A DNA stretch of 64,000 bases from Hyphomicrobiales bacterium (lineage in GTDB: Bacteria; Pseudomonadota; Alphaproteobacteria; Rhizobiales; Rhizobiaceae). A program made the position numbers and the translations under genes. Where the stretch lies: the NCBI GenBank assembly GCA_900473915.1, contig UCNG01000004.1, positions 62,001 through 126,000 on the forward strand. Reading direction: 5' to 3'. The notes under the pieces were generated by a model. It saw only the letters and a list, made by a program, of their open reading frames with translations. It was not told the DNA's origin and searched no databases. Shown here piece by piece: positions 37,085-46,127 of this stretch. Each line of letters starts with the position of its first letter. The stretch's first letter is position 1.

Positions 37085-38070
37085 CAGCCGCTCTTCTCGA
37101 AGCCCGCGACCTTGTCAAAACCTATACGTCACGCAAAGGGCTGTTCGCGCAACCCGTTACGGTTCGCGCTGTTGATGGCCTTTCCCTATCGGTCGCTCCG
37201 GCGACGACACTGGGAATCGTTGGCGAATCCGGTTCGGGTAAATCCACGACGGGGCGTCTGCTTCTGGGTCTGGAAGACCCCAGCGAGGGAGACGTCACGT
37301 TCGAAGGCTCAGCCCTGCCTCGCCAGAAGACCCCGAGCTGGCGCGCTCTACGAGCGCGTATGCAACTCGTTTATCAGGACCCTCTTGCAGCCCTGGATCG
37401 ACGGTTACCGATTGGCCCTCAGATAGCCGAGCCGCTGGAAATCCATGGCATTGGAACCCCAGATGAGCAGAAAGCTCGTGTCGTCGAACTGATGCGGGCG
37501 GTCGGGCTTCGTCCCGATCAGGCTTCATGCCACCCGCACGAGCTTTCCGGTGGACAGCGCCAGCGCGTCGTCATCGCGCGGGCCATCGCGTCCAAACCGC
37601 GCCTCATCGTGTGCGATGAGCCCGTGTCGGCGCTGGATGTTTCTATTCAGGCGCAGGTCGTAAACCTTTTGCGGGATTTGCAGGAACGCGAAGGCATTGC
37701 GATGGTTTTCATCAGCCATGATCTGAAGGTGGTGCGCAATATATCGGATCGTGTCGTGGTCATGTATCTGGGCCGTATCGTCGAAGAAGCTTCCTCTGAC
37801 GAAATTTTTGCCAAGCCGCTTCATCCTTATACGCAGGCGCTTGTATCCAGTGTCCCGGTTGCCGGAACGCCGCTCAGCGATCGTATCATCTTGCAGGGGG
37901 GGCCGCCGAACCCTGCCGCGCGACCGAGTGGCTGCGCCTTTCATCCCCGCTGCCGTTTTGCCGCTCCGCGCTGCAGCAGCGAGACACCTGAACTCCTCGA
38001 CATGCCCGCGGGGCGCAAAGTGGCCTGCCATTTTGCAGAGGCCCTTCAGACGGACGTTATTCATGCTTAG
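37081..38070 (+). CDS. Peptide-type ABC transporter ATP-binding protein (DppF-like)
   Basis: 329 residues. Walker A GESGSGKSTTGRLLLGL, Q-loop LVYQDPLAALDRRLPIGPQI, signature LSGGQRQRVVIARAIA, Walker B LIVCDEPVSALDVSIQ, H-loop FISHDLKVV and the C-terminal cluster GCAFHPRCRFAAPRCSSETPEL. Second of two ATPases that pair as DppD/DppF. Its end overlaps the permease start by 8 bp, so the whole transporter is translationally coupled. Confidence 0.9.
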   Translation: MTAALLEARDLVKTYTSRKGLFAQPVTVRAVDGLSLSVAPATTLGIVGESGSGKSTTGRLLLGLEDPSEGDVTFEGSALPRQKTPSWRALRARMQLVYQDPLAALDRRLPIGPQIAEPLEIHGIGTPDEQKARVVELMRAVGLRPDQASCHPHELSGGQRQRVVIARAIASKPRLIVCDEPVSALDVSIQAQVVNLLRDLQEREGIAMVFISHDLKVVRNISDRVVVMYLGRIVEEASSDEIFAKPLHPYTQALVSSVPVAGTPLSDRIILQGGPPNPAARPSGCAFHPRCRFAAPRCSSETPELLDMPAGRKVACHFAEALQTDVIHA

Positions 38071-38992
38071 ATTTCTGATGGTTCGCGGGTTCCGCGCATT
38101 TGTGACCATTCTTCTGGTGGTAACATTTGCCTTTGTGGTGTTGCGCATGTCTGGTGATCCGGCCCAGATCATCATGGGGCCGGATGCACCGCCGGAAGCC
38201 ATAGCTGCGTTCCGAAAGAACTGGGGTCTCGACGATCCGCTCTGGCAGCAATATTTGCGCTATTTCGGAGCCATTGCACGCGGCGATCTTGGAATATCGA
38301 TGCGCGACGGCCAATCGGCAATCGCACTCGTGGCAGAACGGATACCTGCCACGCTTCAACTCACGATACCGGCTTTGCTGATCAAACTTGGGCTTGGCAT
38401 TCCCGCCGGAATCTATGCGGCGCTGCACCGCAACAGCTTCATTGACCGGGCTGTCATGGCGACTGCTGTCATTGGCTTCACGTTACCGAGCTTTGTACTC
38501 GGCCTGTTGCTTGTGCTGGTGTTCTCGGTATCGCTTGGATGGTTGCCTTCGGGCGGACAGGATAGCTGGATGCACGCCATTCTCCCTATCATCACGATGG
38601 GGCTTGGCGGCGCGGCTATTCTGGCGCGGTTTTCCCGCAGTGCGATGATCGAGATTCTGGGGCAGCCATATATTCGCACGGCGAGCGCCAAAGGTGTGTC
38701 GTGGCGCGATGTCGTCTGGCGGCACGCGCTACCCAATGCGGCCATTCCGATCGTTACCATCGTCGGTTTGATGGTGGGGTCGTTGATTGCAGGCGCAGTG
38801 GTTGTAGAGTCGCTCTTTTCCTGGCCGGGGGTGGGCAGATTGCTCGTGGTTTCGGTTGCCAATCGCGATCTCGCAATCGTGCAATGCATCCTGCTTCTCG
38901 TGGCCGCGACGATGGTAATCTCCAATTTCGTTGTCGACCTTCTCTACGGTTATCTCGATCCGCGTCTGCGTCAGGCGCAGGGCAAAGCGTGA
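38063..38992 (+). CDS. Peptide-type ABC transporter permease (DppB-like)
   Basis: 309-residue permease with about six helices: FRAFVTILLVVTFAFVVLRMSGDPAQ at the N-terminus, WGLDDPLWQQYLRYFGAIARGDLGIS, and the coupling loop YIRTASAKGVSWRDVVWRHALPNA, followed by GAVVVESLFSWPGVGRLLV. These are the standard DppB motifs. The frame is open much further upstream, but that part is a shadow of the ATPase gene; ATG 38063 gives the normal N-terminus. Confidence 0.9.
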   Translation: MLRFLMVRGFRAFVTILLVVTFAFVVLRMSGDPAQIIMGPDAPPEAIAAFRKNWGLDDPLWQQYLRYFGAIARGDLGISMRDGQSAIALVAERIPATLQLTIPALLIKLGLGIPAGIYAALHRNSFIDRAVMATAVIGFTLPSFVLGLLLVLVFSVSLGWLPSGGQDSWMHAILPIITMGLGGAAILARFSRSAMIEILGQPYIRTASAKGVSWRDVVWRHALPNAAIPIVTIVGLMVGSLIAGAVVVESLFSWPGVGRLLVVSVANRDLAIVQCILLLVAATMVISNFVVDLLYGYLDPRLRQAQGKA

Positions 38993-39002
38993 GGCCGAAC
39001 TG

Positions 39003-39869
39003 ATGACGGATATGACCGCCAATACAGCTACTCTTTCTACACAGCCCCAAAAGACCCATAAACGCCTTCCGCTGATGGTCATCATCGGCTTCATCTGGAT
39101 CGCGGCGATGATTCTGATTGCTCTGACTGCGGATTGGATTAAGCCTTACAACATCACGGCTTTCGATCTGAAAAACCGCCTCGCATTGCCGGGCAATCCG
39201 CAACATTGGCTGGGTACCGATGAGCTCGGACGTGACGTGCTCTCGCGTCTTATCGAGTCCATCCGTATTTCACTGCTCATTGCATTCGGTGCGACTGTCA
39301 TTTCTGCAGTGTTCGGTACGACGCTCGGTTTCCTCGCAGCTTATTTTCGCGGTGTGGTGGAGCAGGTGGTGGTCATGCTGGCTGATTTTCAGGCGGCACT
39401 GCCATTCCTCATTTTGTCGCTTGCCGTGCTTGCCTTCTTCGGAAGCTCGCTTCTGCTGTTGACCTGCCTGATGGGTTTCTATGGCTGGGAGCGTTATGCC
39501 CGTATCGCTCGCGGGCTGGCCGTTTCTGCCAATGCGCAAGGTTACGCGGCGGCGGTTACGCAGCTCGGCGCCGCGCCGTCACGCGTTTATCTCAAGCATA
39601 TTCTCCCGAATATTGCTTCGACCCTGATCGTCTCGATGACGCTGACATTTCCGGAGATCATTTTGCTCGAAAGCAGTCTGTCATTTCTTGGTCTCGGCGT
39701 GCAGCCACCAATGACCAGCCTCGGCAATATGGTCGGTTATGGCCGCGAGTATCTCACCCGTGCGCCGTGGATCATGCTCGCGCCGTCATTCGTGATCATG
39801 TTCACGACTCTGTCGATCAGTTTTGTGGGCGATTGGCTGCGTGACAAGCTGGACCCGACAACCCGATAA
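39003..39869 (+). CDS. Peptide-type ABC transporter permease (DppC-like)
   Basis: 288 residues. A hydrophilic start, then helix LPLMVIIGFIWIAAMILIALTADWI, then HWLGTDELGRDVLSRLIESIRISLLIAFGATVI and the coupling loop GLAVSANAQGYAAAVTQLGAAPSRVYLKHILPNI, with SLSFLGLGVQPPMTSLGNMVGYGREYL near the end. Standard DppC pattern. ATG 39003 begins 10 bp after the DppB-like stop. Completes the operon begun by the hydrolase. Confidence 0.9.
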   Translation: MTDMTANTATLSTQPQKTHKRLPLMVIIGFIWIAAMILIALTADWIKPYNITAFDLKNRLALPGNPQHWLGTDELGRDVLSRLIESIRISLLIAFGATVISAVFGTTLGFLAAYFRGVVEQVVVMLADFQAALPFLILSLAVLAFFGSSLLLLTCLMGFYGWERYARIARGLAVSANAQGYAAAVTQLGAAPSRVYLKHILPNIASTLIVSMTLTFPEIILLESSLSFLGLGVQPPMTSLGNMVGYGREYLTRAPWIMLAPSFVIMFTTLSISFVGDWLRDKLDPTTR

Positions 39870-39961
39870 GCCTGTCCCCCTCGCCAGCACTTGGGCCTTG
39901 CGATTCTGAAAGCGAGTTGCTTAGTGTGATCTGTTCGAATTTTTGTGGGAAATGACGTCTT

Positions 39962-40384
39962 ATGTTGAAGAATATCAATCCATTGCTGACCGGCTCGCTG
40001 CTGGAAGTCCTCGCAGATATGGGGCACGGCGACGATCTGGTGATTGTCGATGCCAATTATCCGGCGCAGTCTTCCGGTGTGCACGTACTGGATTTTCCGG
40101 GAATCACTGCAACGGATATGGCTGAGGCTGTTCTGTCGCTGCTGCCTTTGGACGATTTTGTCGATAAGCCAGCGGCTGTCATGCAGGCGCCAAATGAAAC
40201 GCCAGCGATTTTCAAAGAGTTTGAAGCTGTCATTGAGAAGGCCGAGGGGCGAAAGATTTCTGTCGATCCAATGGAGAGATTTGCCTTTTATCATCGCGCT
40301 CGTGACGCTTTCGCGATCATTCGGACGGGTGAAAAGAGATTGTATGGCAATATCATCTTCAAGAAGGGCGTCATCCGCTCCTGA
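39962..40384 (+). CDS. RbsD/FucU-family sugar mutarotase
   Basis: 140-residue RbsD/FucU-type protein: MLKNINPLLTGSLLEVLADMGHGDDLVIVDANYPA near the N-terminus, FYHRARDAFAIIRTGEKRLYGNIIFKKGVI at the C-terminus, including the catalytic-type histidine and tyrosine positions. The length and the closing YGNIIFKKGV fit FucU (L-fucose mutarotase) more than RbsD. Converts anomers of a free sugar in the cytoplasm. It lies 92 bp after the ABC operon in the same direction and could be co-transcribed. Confidence 0.85.
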   Translation: MLKNINPLLTGSLLEVLADMGHGDDLVIVDANYPAQSSGVHVLDFPGITATDMAEAVLSLLPLDDFVDKPAAVMQAPNETPAIFKEFEAVIEKAEGRKISVDPMERFAFYHRARDAFAIIRTGEKRLYGNIIFKKGVIRS

Positions 40385-40407
40385 TGTGTCGTTGATATCT
40401 ATGTAAA

Positions 40408-40440
40408 AATAGCCCGGACGTTGAGCCCGGGCTATTTGTT
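40408..40440. terminator. Bidirectional terminator
   Basis: AATAGCCCGG pairs perfectly with CCGGGCTATT; A residues precede and T residues follow, so it can stop both the fucU-like gene and the convergent EF-hand gene. Confidence 0.85.
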
Positions 40441-40446
40441 TAAGGC

Positions 40447-40974
40447 TTATTCCTGCGGCTTTTCTGCCTGGCCCTTCATCGGGCCTTTGTGCTCTACACC
40501 CTTGTGGTGGCCCATGTGATGGGAACCCTTGTGAGAACCTCGGGCGTGGTGCATTTTCGCTGCGCGCATTTCGCTGCGATCAATCTTGCCGTCCTCATTC
40601 CGATCCAGTGCAGCGAATTCTTTCTTGCGCTGGTTTTCAACTTCCGCAAGCGTGACCTTGCCGTCGCCGTTGACGTCAAGTCGGCGCTCCATGCGGTCAG
40701 CTGCACGGCTCACGATGCGCTTTTGTGCCAGTGCTTCGATTTCAGCGCGAGAAAGTACCCCGTCGCCATCGGTATCGGCTGCCTTGAGATCATCCATGCG
40801 TGAGAATTTTTCGAGGTCGACGGGGCCATGTCTGCCCTTCATATCTTTGTTTGGTGCAACGGCCGTCTCTGTCACCGGTTTATCAGTATTTTTACTGCTA
40901 TTTTCTTGCGCCAGTGCGGGTGCGGCAAGCAAAGATGTTGCAATTACAGCGATAAATGCGGTCTTGGATTTCAT
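40447..40974 (-). CDS. Secreted EF-hand calcium-binding protein, His-rich C-terminus
   Basis: 175 residues. Signal peptide KTAFIAVIATSLLAAPALAQ. Three EF-hand-type loops: DTDGDGVLSRAE (about residue 67), DVNGDGKVTLAE (about 99) and DRNEDGKIDRSE (about 124), each with acidic residues at the calcium positions. The tail is rich in His, Lys and Gly (HHARGSHKGSHHMGHHKG) and might bind a transition metal. Predicted periplasmic. No partner gene is obvious. Confidence 0.85.
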   Translation of the reverse strand: MKSKTAFIAVIATSLLAAPALAQENSSKNTDKPVTETAVAPNKDMKGRHGPVDLEKFSRMDDLKAADTDGDGVLSRAEIEALAQKRIVSRAADRMERRLDVNGDGKVTLAEVENQRKKEFAALDRNEDGKIDRSEMRAAKMHHARGSHKGSHHMGHHKGVEHKGPMKGQAEKPQE

Positions 40975-41238
40975 GGTTATTTTACTCCATTACTCTTTTA
41001 CAAGGGGCGCCGCTAGATGGCGTGTGAGTAATGTCTGTCATCCTAGATGAACTGCATATGAATATGCGAATTAATTATCGGTAATGTGTCGGAGGAAAAG
41101 CCGCAGTCCAACGAGGACATTCTTAATGGTGCGGGAAGCTGAAAGAATCGAAGCGTATTTTCAATACGGAAGAGTCTGGTTTTGTCCAGTCAATGAAGAC
41201 GGTATATCAGCGGAAGCGTTTGTTTTCAGAAGAGAAAA
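40975..41238. other. Intergenic gap, no recognised feature
   Basis: 264 bp between the EF-hand gene start and the 3' end of tRNA-Lys. A small hairpin GTATT-TTC-AATAC near 41155 is all I see. Confidence 0.4.
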
Positions 41239-41314
<76 letters not shown>

Positions 41315-41884
41315 ACTCGCTTTGCCGAGGCAGCGGCCCCGGTGAAGTGAGCGGTTCTATAACGGCCTCTTTTCCACCTGTCCAGCCTCCAACTGCAAAT
41401 TTTCTGAAAAAAATGAAAGTTAGCGCAAAAAGCCCGGAAATGCGGGGCTTTTGAATTCGGGATTTTGCGCGCCATCAGTGTTTATTTAAAATATACATAC
41501 TGAGGTTGCATATATGAGGCATGCATTGGAGAATCAAAAAAGAGAAATTCTTGATTTGATTCATTTTTTTACGGTTCGACGTTGTAAGGAGACGCAGGCG
41601 GCTCCATATTCGACGTTGCCGGTACAATATGTGGGCGGGAAGTTTATCAGGGAGTAGGGCCACGCTGCAAATGTCGCAGCCATGTCATCAATTATTGATG
41701 CTTGTCTGAGAAACTACTGCATATAAAAGACTTGATCGGTTGGTAGTTGTCCTGAATCAAAGGATACCGACGCGGCCCAGAAAAAAATTCAGAGCAAGGC
41801 GCTTTATGCACCGGGTTGCCCTTGCTGCATAACAGGAACGGCTCATAGCGGTTCAAAACCCGGTTTGCGACATTTGAGGACGGA
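41315..41884. other. AT-richer intergenic gap upstream of tRNA-Lys and dedA
   Basis: 570 bp with a lower GC content than the surroundings, especially 41460-41580. It holds no recognised gene on either strand; one possible 47-codon frame is listed separately. No integrase or repeat boundary is visible. Confidence 0.5.
41514..41657 (+). CDS. Possible 47-residue small ORF, unrecognised
   Basis: ATG with GAGG 8 bp upstream. The predicted peptide begins MRHALENQKREILDLIHFF and ends GGKFIRE. It matches nothing I recognise and sits in an AT-rich gap with possible -10-like sequences before it. Listed only because ribosome site and spacing are good. Confidence 0.2.
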   Translation: MRHALENQKREILDLIHFFTVRRCKETQAAPYSTLPVQYVGGKFIRE

Positions 41885-42547
41885 ATGGAAAGCATAATAG
41901 GCGATCTCGGACAGTTTATTTCCGATCATCGGGCATGGGCTGGGCCTATCGTAGGCGCTATCGCCTTTGGCGAATCTCTCGCCATTATTGGAATGTTCAT
42001 TCCGGCCACCCCTATCATGATTGCCATCGGCGGCCTTGTGGGCGCCGGAATCATTGAACCCATTCCCGTCATTATCGGCGCAATCATTGGTGCTGTGATT
42101 GGCGATATCATCTCCTATTTCCTGGGATGGTGGCTCGGCCGCAATATCATTCACAAATGGCCGCTCAACAAGCACCGTAGCGGCGTGGCGCGTGCGCGCC
42201 TGCTGTTCCGCCGTTACGGCTTTTCGGCGGTGTTTCTGGGGCGTTTCTTCGGTCCTATACGCTGCACCGTGCCGATGGTTGCCGGCATAATGTCCATGGA
42301 TCAGACGCGTTTCCAGACCGCCAACGTGCTTTCTGCGCTGGTATGGGCCCCGGCTATGTTCCTTCCGGGCTGGCTGGTCGGTCGCGGTGCAGGCATTTTC
42401 GCCAGAATGGACGGCGATCACATGTTCTGGTTTGTCATCGGGATCACGGTTGCCACCATCATCGTGACGGTCATTGGCGTTCGCTTTTTCAAAGCCCGTC
42501 CGCGACGCGAGCGGAAACGGCGTGTACAAGTTACGCCAGCGGAATAA
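41885..42547 (+). CDS. DedA-family membrane protein
   Basis: 220-residue DedA/SNARE-associated (VTT-domain) inner-membrane protein with about five helices. The conserved parts are FGESLAIIGMFIPATPIMIAIG, GAVIGDIISYFLGWWLGRNI and FRRYGFSAVFLGRFFGPIRCTVPMVAGI, containing the E-x-(L)-(P) and F-x-R-x2-P motifs of the family. DedA proteins are involved in lipid-carrier flipping, membrane potential and antimicrobial-peptide tolerance. Monocistronic. Confidence 0.9.
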   Translation: MESIIGDLGQFISDHRAWAGPIVGAIAFGESLAIIGMFIPATPIMIAIGGLVGAGIIEPIPVIIGAIIGAVIGDIISYFLGWWLGRNIIHKWPLNKHRSGVARARLLFRRYGFSAVFLGRFFGPIRCTVPMVAGIMSMDQTRFQTANVLSALVWAPAMFLPGWLVGRGAGIFARMDGDHMFWFVIGITVATIIVTVIGVRFFKARPRRERKRRVQVTPAE

Positions 42548-42869
42548 TCGGCCTCTTGTATGGCGGGCTCCAGACTGCATAATAACAGGACCATATGTTT
42601 CATATGGCAACCGGTTTCGCTAAGGCTTATGCCTCGCAAACCTCTTACATAAGGTTCATCGCGCTTTATGCCCGACGACAGTTCTGACGATTCGTCTTCT
42701 CGAAGTCCGAATTTCCCAGAGGGATGTTCGGGCTTCCTCTGCATTGAACAATTCCCGATAAGCTTCGCCATTTCGAGACTGGACCGTAGGATGCGGCCCG
42801 GTCACAAATTGTTTGCGACAATATCTCCAATTTCCATTTCCGCTGATCTTTAAGAGGAGCCGACATATC
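42548..42869. other. Intergenic gap before the terC-like gene
   Basis: 322 bp. It contains the palindrome CCATATG-TTT-CATATGG (42591-42607). I looked for a yybP-ykoY manganese riboswitch, common before terC-like genes, and did not recognise one. A 61-codon frame (42668-42853) is Ser/Asp-rich and unsupported. Confidence 0.4.
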
Positions 42870-44438
42870 ATGGACTGGTCCATGGACTGGATTGCCGACC
42901 CCAATGCCTGGATAGGTTTGGTGACATTGGTGGTACTCGAGATCGTTCTCGGTATCGACAATCTCGTCTTCATCGCCATTCTGGCCGACAAACTGCCCCC
43001 GCATCAACGCAATCGTGCGCGGCTGGTCGGTCTTACCCTGGCTCTTCTGATGCGTTTGGTGCTGCTCGCTTCGATTTCATGGATCGTTACGCTTCGCGAG
43101 CCATTGATCTCGTTGATGGGCATGTCCTTCTCGGGGCGGGACATCATCATGCTGATCGGCGGTCTGTTCCTCCTTGCCAAGGGCACCATGGAACTCCATG
43201 AACGACTGGAAGGCGATCACGGGCCCAAAAGCTCCAAGGCAGTCCATGCCGTGTTCTGGCAGGTGATTGTCCAGATTGTCGTTCTGGACGCCGTGTTCTC
43301 GCTCGACAGTGTCATCACGGCCGTTGGCATGGTTCAACACCTGCCGGTCATGATGATCGCTGTGGTGATCGCCATCGGCGTGATGATGCTTGCTTCCAAG
43401 CCGCTGATGGATTTTGTCAACAAGCACCCGACCGTTGTGATCCTGTGTCTCGGTTTTCTTATGATGATCGGCTTCAGTCTGGTCGTGGAGGGCTTCGGCT
43501 TCCATATCCCGAAGGGCTATCTCTATGCGGCGATCGGCTTCTCGGTGTTGATCGAGGCTGCCAATCAGATGTCGCGGCACAATCGTGAAAAATTGGTCAC
43601 TACCAATGATTTGCGTGAACGCACGGCAGGTGCCGTTTTGCGCCTGCTGGGTGGCGGTCGTGGCGAAAACCCGCTCTCCGATACTGTGGACGTGATCGCC
43701 CAGCAGACAGCGGCCAGCGATGTCTTCCTGCCCGAAGAAAAAGAGATGATCCGCGGCGTTCTCGATCTGGCCGACCGGCCTGTGCGTTCCATCATGTCGC
43801 CGCGCAACGAGATCGAATGGCTTGATCTTGATGAAGATCAAGCGGAACTCGATGCGGCCATTCGCAAGCTGTCGCATTCCCGCGTCATCGTTGCACGCCG
43901 TCAGGTGGATGAATTCGTTGGAGTGGCACTGGTCAGGGATCTTCTGCTGGATATCGGCGACAGGAAACCTGTCGACTGGGACAAGACTGTGAAGCAGCCG
44001 CTTGTCGTGCATGAAAATGCAAATGTGCTGCGCGTGATGGAACAGTTGCGCAATTCACCTGTTCAGATTGCGGTCGTCGTGGATGAGCATGGCTCTTTCG
44101 AAGGTGTGGTGACGCCCACCGACGTTCTGGAAGCCATTGCCGGTGAATTTCCGGATGAAGACGAAGAGGCCGCTGTCGCGCAGTCGGACGGGCAGGGTGG
44201 TTATCTCGTGGACGGCTTCACGGATATCCGCCGTTTGAGTGGGCTTCTGGAGCGCGATCTTCTCGACGATGGCGATCGCTATACGACCCTTGCCGGCTAT
44301 GTTCTCTGGCATCTGGGACATCTGCCTCTGGGCGGGGAAAGTTTCGTCGCCGATGGTCTGGAGTTCAAGATCGAGTCGATGAATGGTCGTCACATCGGCA
44401 AGGTCCGTATTACGCCCTCAATCGACTATGAGGTATAA
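42870..44438 (+). CDS. TerC-family membrane protein with CBS pair and CorC/HlyC domain
   Basis: 522 residues. The N-terminal TerC domain (about residues 1-240) has seven helices with paired acidic motifs [15 protein letters not shown] and [15 protein letters not shown], which are metal-site candidates. It is followed by two CBS repeats (about 300-425: [18 protein letters not shown]... and ...[21 protein letters not shown]) and a CorC_HlyC transporter-associated domain ending in KVRITPSI. E. coli YoaE/YegH share this architecture. Related proteins export manganese or calcium. AGAGGAGC lies before ATG 42870. Confidence 0.87.
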   Translation: MDWSMDWIADPNAWIGLVTLVVLEIVLGIDNLVFIAILADKLPPHQRNRARLVGLTLALLMRLVLLASISWIVTLREPLISLMGMSFSGRDIIMLIGGLFLLAKGTMELHERLEGDHGPKSSKAVHAVFWQVIVQIVVLDAVFSLDSVITAVGMVQHLPVMMIAVVIAIGVMMLASKPLMDFVNKHPTVVILCLGFLMMIGFSLVVEGFGFHIPKGYLYAAIGFSVLIEAANQMSRHNREKLVTTNDLRERTAGAVLRLLGGGRGENPLSDTVDVIAQQTAASDVFLPEEKEMIRGVLDLADRPVRSIMSPRNEIEWLDLDEDQAELDAAIRKLSHSRVIVARRQVDEFVGVALVRDLLLDIGDRKPVDWDKTVKQPLVVHENANVLRVMEQLRNSPVQIAVVVDEHGSFEGVVTPTDVLEAIAGEFPDEDEEAAVAQSDGQGGYLVDGFTDIRRLSGLLERDLLDDGDRYTTLAGYVLWHLGHLPLGGESFVADGLEFKIESMNGRHIGKVRITPSIDYEV

Positions 44439-44613
44439 CAGGAATGAATTTGCGGGCTGGTGGATATGGCTCGCAAATTATTTCACGCAGTTAACTCCGA
44501 TCAAATAAGTGGGTTATTGACAAAAGCCGAGAAGCCTTCAAAATTAACCTCTCGTTCATTGTTGCGGCGAAAGCGCGGCAATATTGGAGCGTAAGGCAAC
44601 GAGGAGGCCAAGC

Positions 44614-44802
44614 ATGAAGCGAACCGTTCAACTGCTCGCTATGAAAATGAAGAATACGTTTTTGCGTGTTCCGGCCTTTCTGGAACAGCCTTGGCGTGAG
44701 ATGAAGCTGAATGCTGAAGAAATCGCAGCCCGCCGCCGCAATCGGCTGGAACGTGGCGAGCATAATTTCCTCTGGTGCTGGCAGCATCGCGGCTTCTGGT
44801 AA
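44614..44802 (+). CDS. Small basic protein, 62 residues, unknown
   Basis: A strong GAGGAGG ribosome site lies 6 bp before ATG 44614, and a strong terminator follows, so this is very likely a real gene. The protein is basic with a helical MKLNAEEIAARRRNRLERGE core and an aromatic C-terminus FLWCWQHRGFW. No membrane segment, no family recognised. A frame start at 44584 precedes the ribosome site and is rejected. Confidence 0.65.
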   Translation: MKRTVQLLAMKMKNTFLRVPAFLEQPWREMKLNAEEIAARRRNRLERGEHNFLWCWQHRGFW

Positions 44803-44827
44803 ATTCGCTCAGGCGAGTACAGTTTTG

Positions 44828-44860
44828 AAGGCAGGAGGCGAAAGCCTCCTGCCTTTTGCG
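44828..44860 (+). terminator. Rho-independent terminator
   Basis: AAGGCAGGAGGC pairs perfectly with GCCTCCTGCCTT around a GAAA tetraloop, followed by TT and GCGTTT. Confidence 0.9.
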
Positions 44861-44963
44861 TTTCATTTTAAGGTTTTGCTCCAGGTGAGAATTATTTTCT
44901 CACGCTGACATATTGATTGGGCGCAGGTTCCATGAATGGCTTTGAAAGTAGTTTATATATTTA

Positions 44964-44984
44964 AATCAATGATTTAGATTGATT
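44964..44984. promoter_or_regulatory. Inverted repeat upstream of the sulfate-uptake genes
   Basis: AATCAAT (44964-44970) and ATTGATT (44978-44984) are exact inverses 7 bp apart, about 85 bp before the binding-protein start. Possible operator; the regulator is unknown. Confidence 0.4.
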
Positions 44985-45069
44985 TTGTCTCTTCTCTCGT
45001 TAGATTTGTTTTCCGAAAACAATCCAGTTTAGAGCGCTTTTCGCAAACGGCGCGGTGGGGATGGGTCTA

Positions 45070-46074
45070 ATGAGAAAAATTATTCTATATGCGGCGGTGG
45101 CTCTTGGTCTCGGCTCCGCACCGGTTCACGCGCAGGAGCCAAAGGAAATCCTCAATGTTTCCTATGACATCGCGCGGGAACTCTACGAGCAGATCAACAA
45201 GGCATTCGTCGCTGACTGGAAGACCAAGACCGGTGAGGATTTGACCGTCAACCAGTCCCATGCTGGATCATCGAAGCAGGCGCGTTCGATTCTGGAAGGG
45301 CTTGAGGCGGATGTGGTGACCTTCAATCAGGTGACCGACGTGCAAGTTCTCCATGACAAAGGCAATCTCATTCCAGCCGACTGGCAGAAGCGATTGCCCA
45401 ACAACTCGTCGCCTTATTATTCGTTTCCCGCGTTCCTCGTTCGTGAAGGCAATCCAAAGAACATCAAGAATTGGGATGATCTGGCACGCGACGACGTCAA
45501 GGTGATCTTCCCGAACCCCAAAACCTCGGGCAATGCGCGTTACACCTACCTTGCCGCGACGGCTTACGCGAACGAGGCGTTCAAGGGCGATCAGGCAAAG
45601 GTGCATGAATTTATCGGCAAGATTTTCAAAAACGTTCCGGTCTTTGATACAGGCGGTCGCGGGGCAACGACAACTTTTGCCGAGCGTGGGATTGGCGACG
45701 TGCTGGTGACTTTCGAAGCAGAAACGCGCGGGACCGAAAAGGTGCTCGGGCCTGACAAGTACGATGTTGTCGTACCGGAAGTCAGCCTGCTCGCGGAATT
45801 TCCCGTTACGGTCGTGGACAAGGTGGTGGACAAGCGTGGCTCGCGCAAGATTGCCGAAGCTTATCTGAATTATCTCTACGCCCCGGAAGGCCAGGAAATC
45901 CTGGCTCAAAACTTCAACCGCGTGCATGACAAGGACGTCATTGCAAAGCATAAGGATATCTATCCTGATGTGCGCCTTGTGACGGTTGAAGATGCTTTTG
46001 GTGGCTGGGAGAAAGTGCAGAAAGAACATTTCGCCGAAGGCGGAGTGCTTGATCAGCTCTTCAAAGGCAAATAA
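45070..46074 (+). CDS. Sulfate/thiosulfate ABC transporter binding protein
   Basis: 334-residue periplasmic binding protein of the Sbp/CysP family. Signal peptide RKIILYAAVALGLGSAPVHAQ. Family motifs are LNVSYDIARELYEQINKAF, SHAGSSKQARSILEGLEADVVTFNQVTD, IFPNPKTSGNARYTYLAA and FDTGGRGATTTFAERGIGDVLVTFEAE. GTG 45055 and ATG 45061 are in frame, but GGTGGGG (45054-45060) overlaps or abuts them; ATG 45070 gives a normal spacing and a clean signal peptide. First gene of a sulfate-uptake operon. Sbp and CysP cannot be told apart by eye. Confidence 0.9.
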   Translation: MRKIILYAAVALGLGSAPVHAQEPKEILNVSYDIARELYEQINKAFVADWKTKTGEDLTVNQSHAGSSKQARSILEGLEADVVTFNQVTDVQVLHDKGNLIPADWQKRLPNNSSPYYSFPAFLVREGNPKNIKNWDDLARDDVKVIFPNPKTSGNARYTYLAATAYANEAFKGDQAKVHEFIGKIFKNVPVFDTGGRGATTTFAERGIGDVLVTFEAETRGTEKVLGPDKYDVVVPEVSLLAEFPVTVVDKVVDKRGSRKIAEAYLNYLYAPEGQEILAQNFNRVHDKDVIAKHKDIYPDVRLVTVEDAFGGWEKVQKEHFAEGGVLDQLFKGK

Positions 46075-46127
46075 CGAAGCCGACTGGCGATCCCGGGCGG
46101 GGTCGCCTCGCATTTTGGAAAAATCCA

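Noticed and set aside
42668-42853. 61-codon Ser/Asp-rich frame before the terC-like gene
   Set aside because: No ribosome site and low-complexity start; no sign of a conserved family.
42548-42869. yybP-ykoY manganese riboswitch before the terC-like gene
   Set aside because: Looked for because such genes often carry one; the conserved aptamer pieces were not recognisable.
43818-43842. CTTGATCTTGATGAAGATCAAG as another FNR-like site
   Set aside because: It is inside the terC-CBS coding sequence and the spacing between TTGAT and ATCAA does not fit the N4 consensus.
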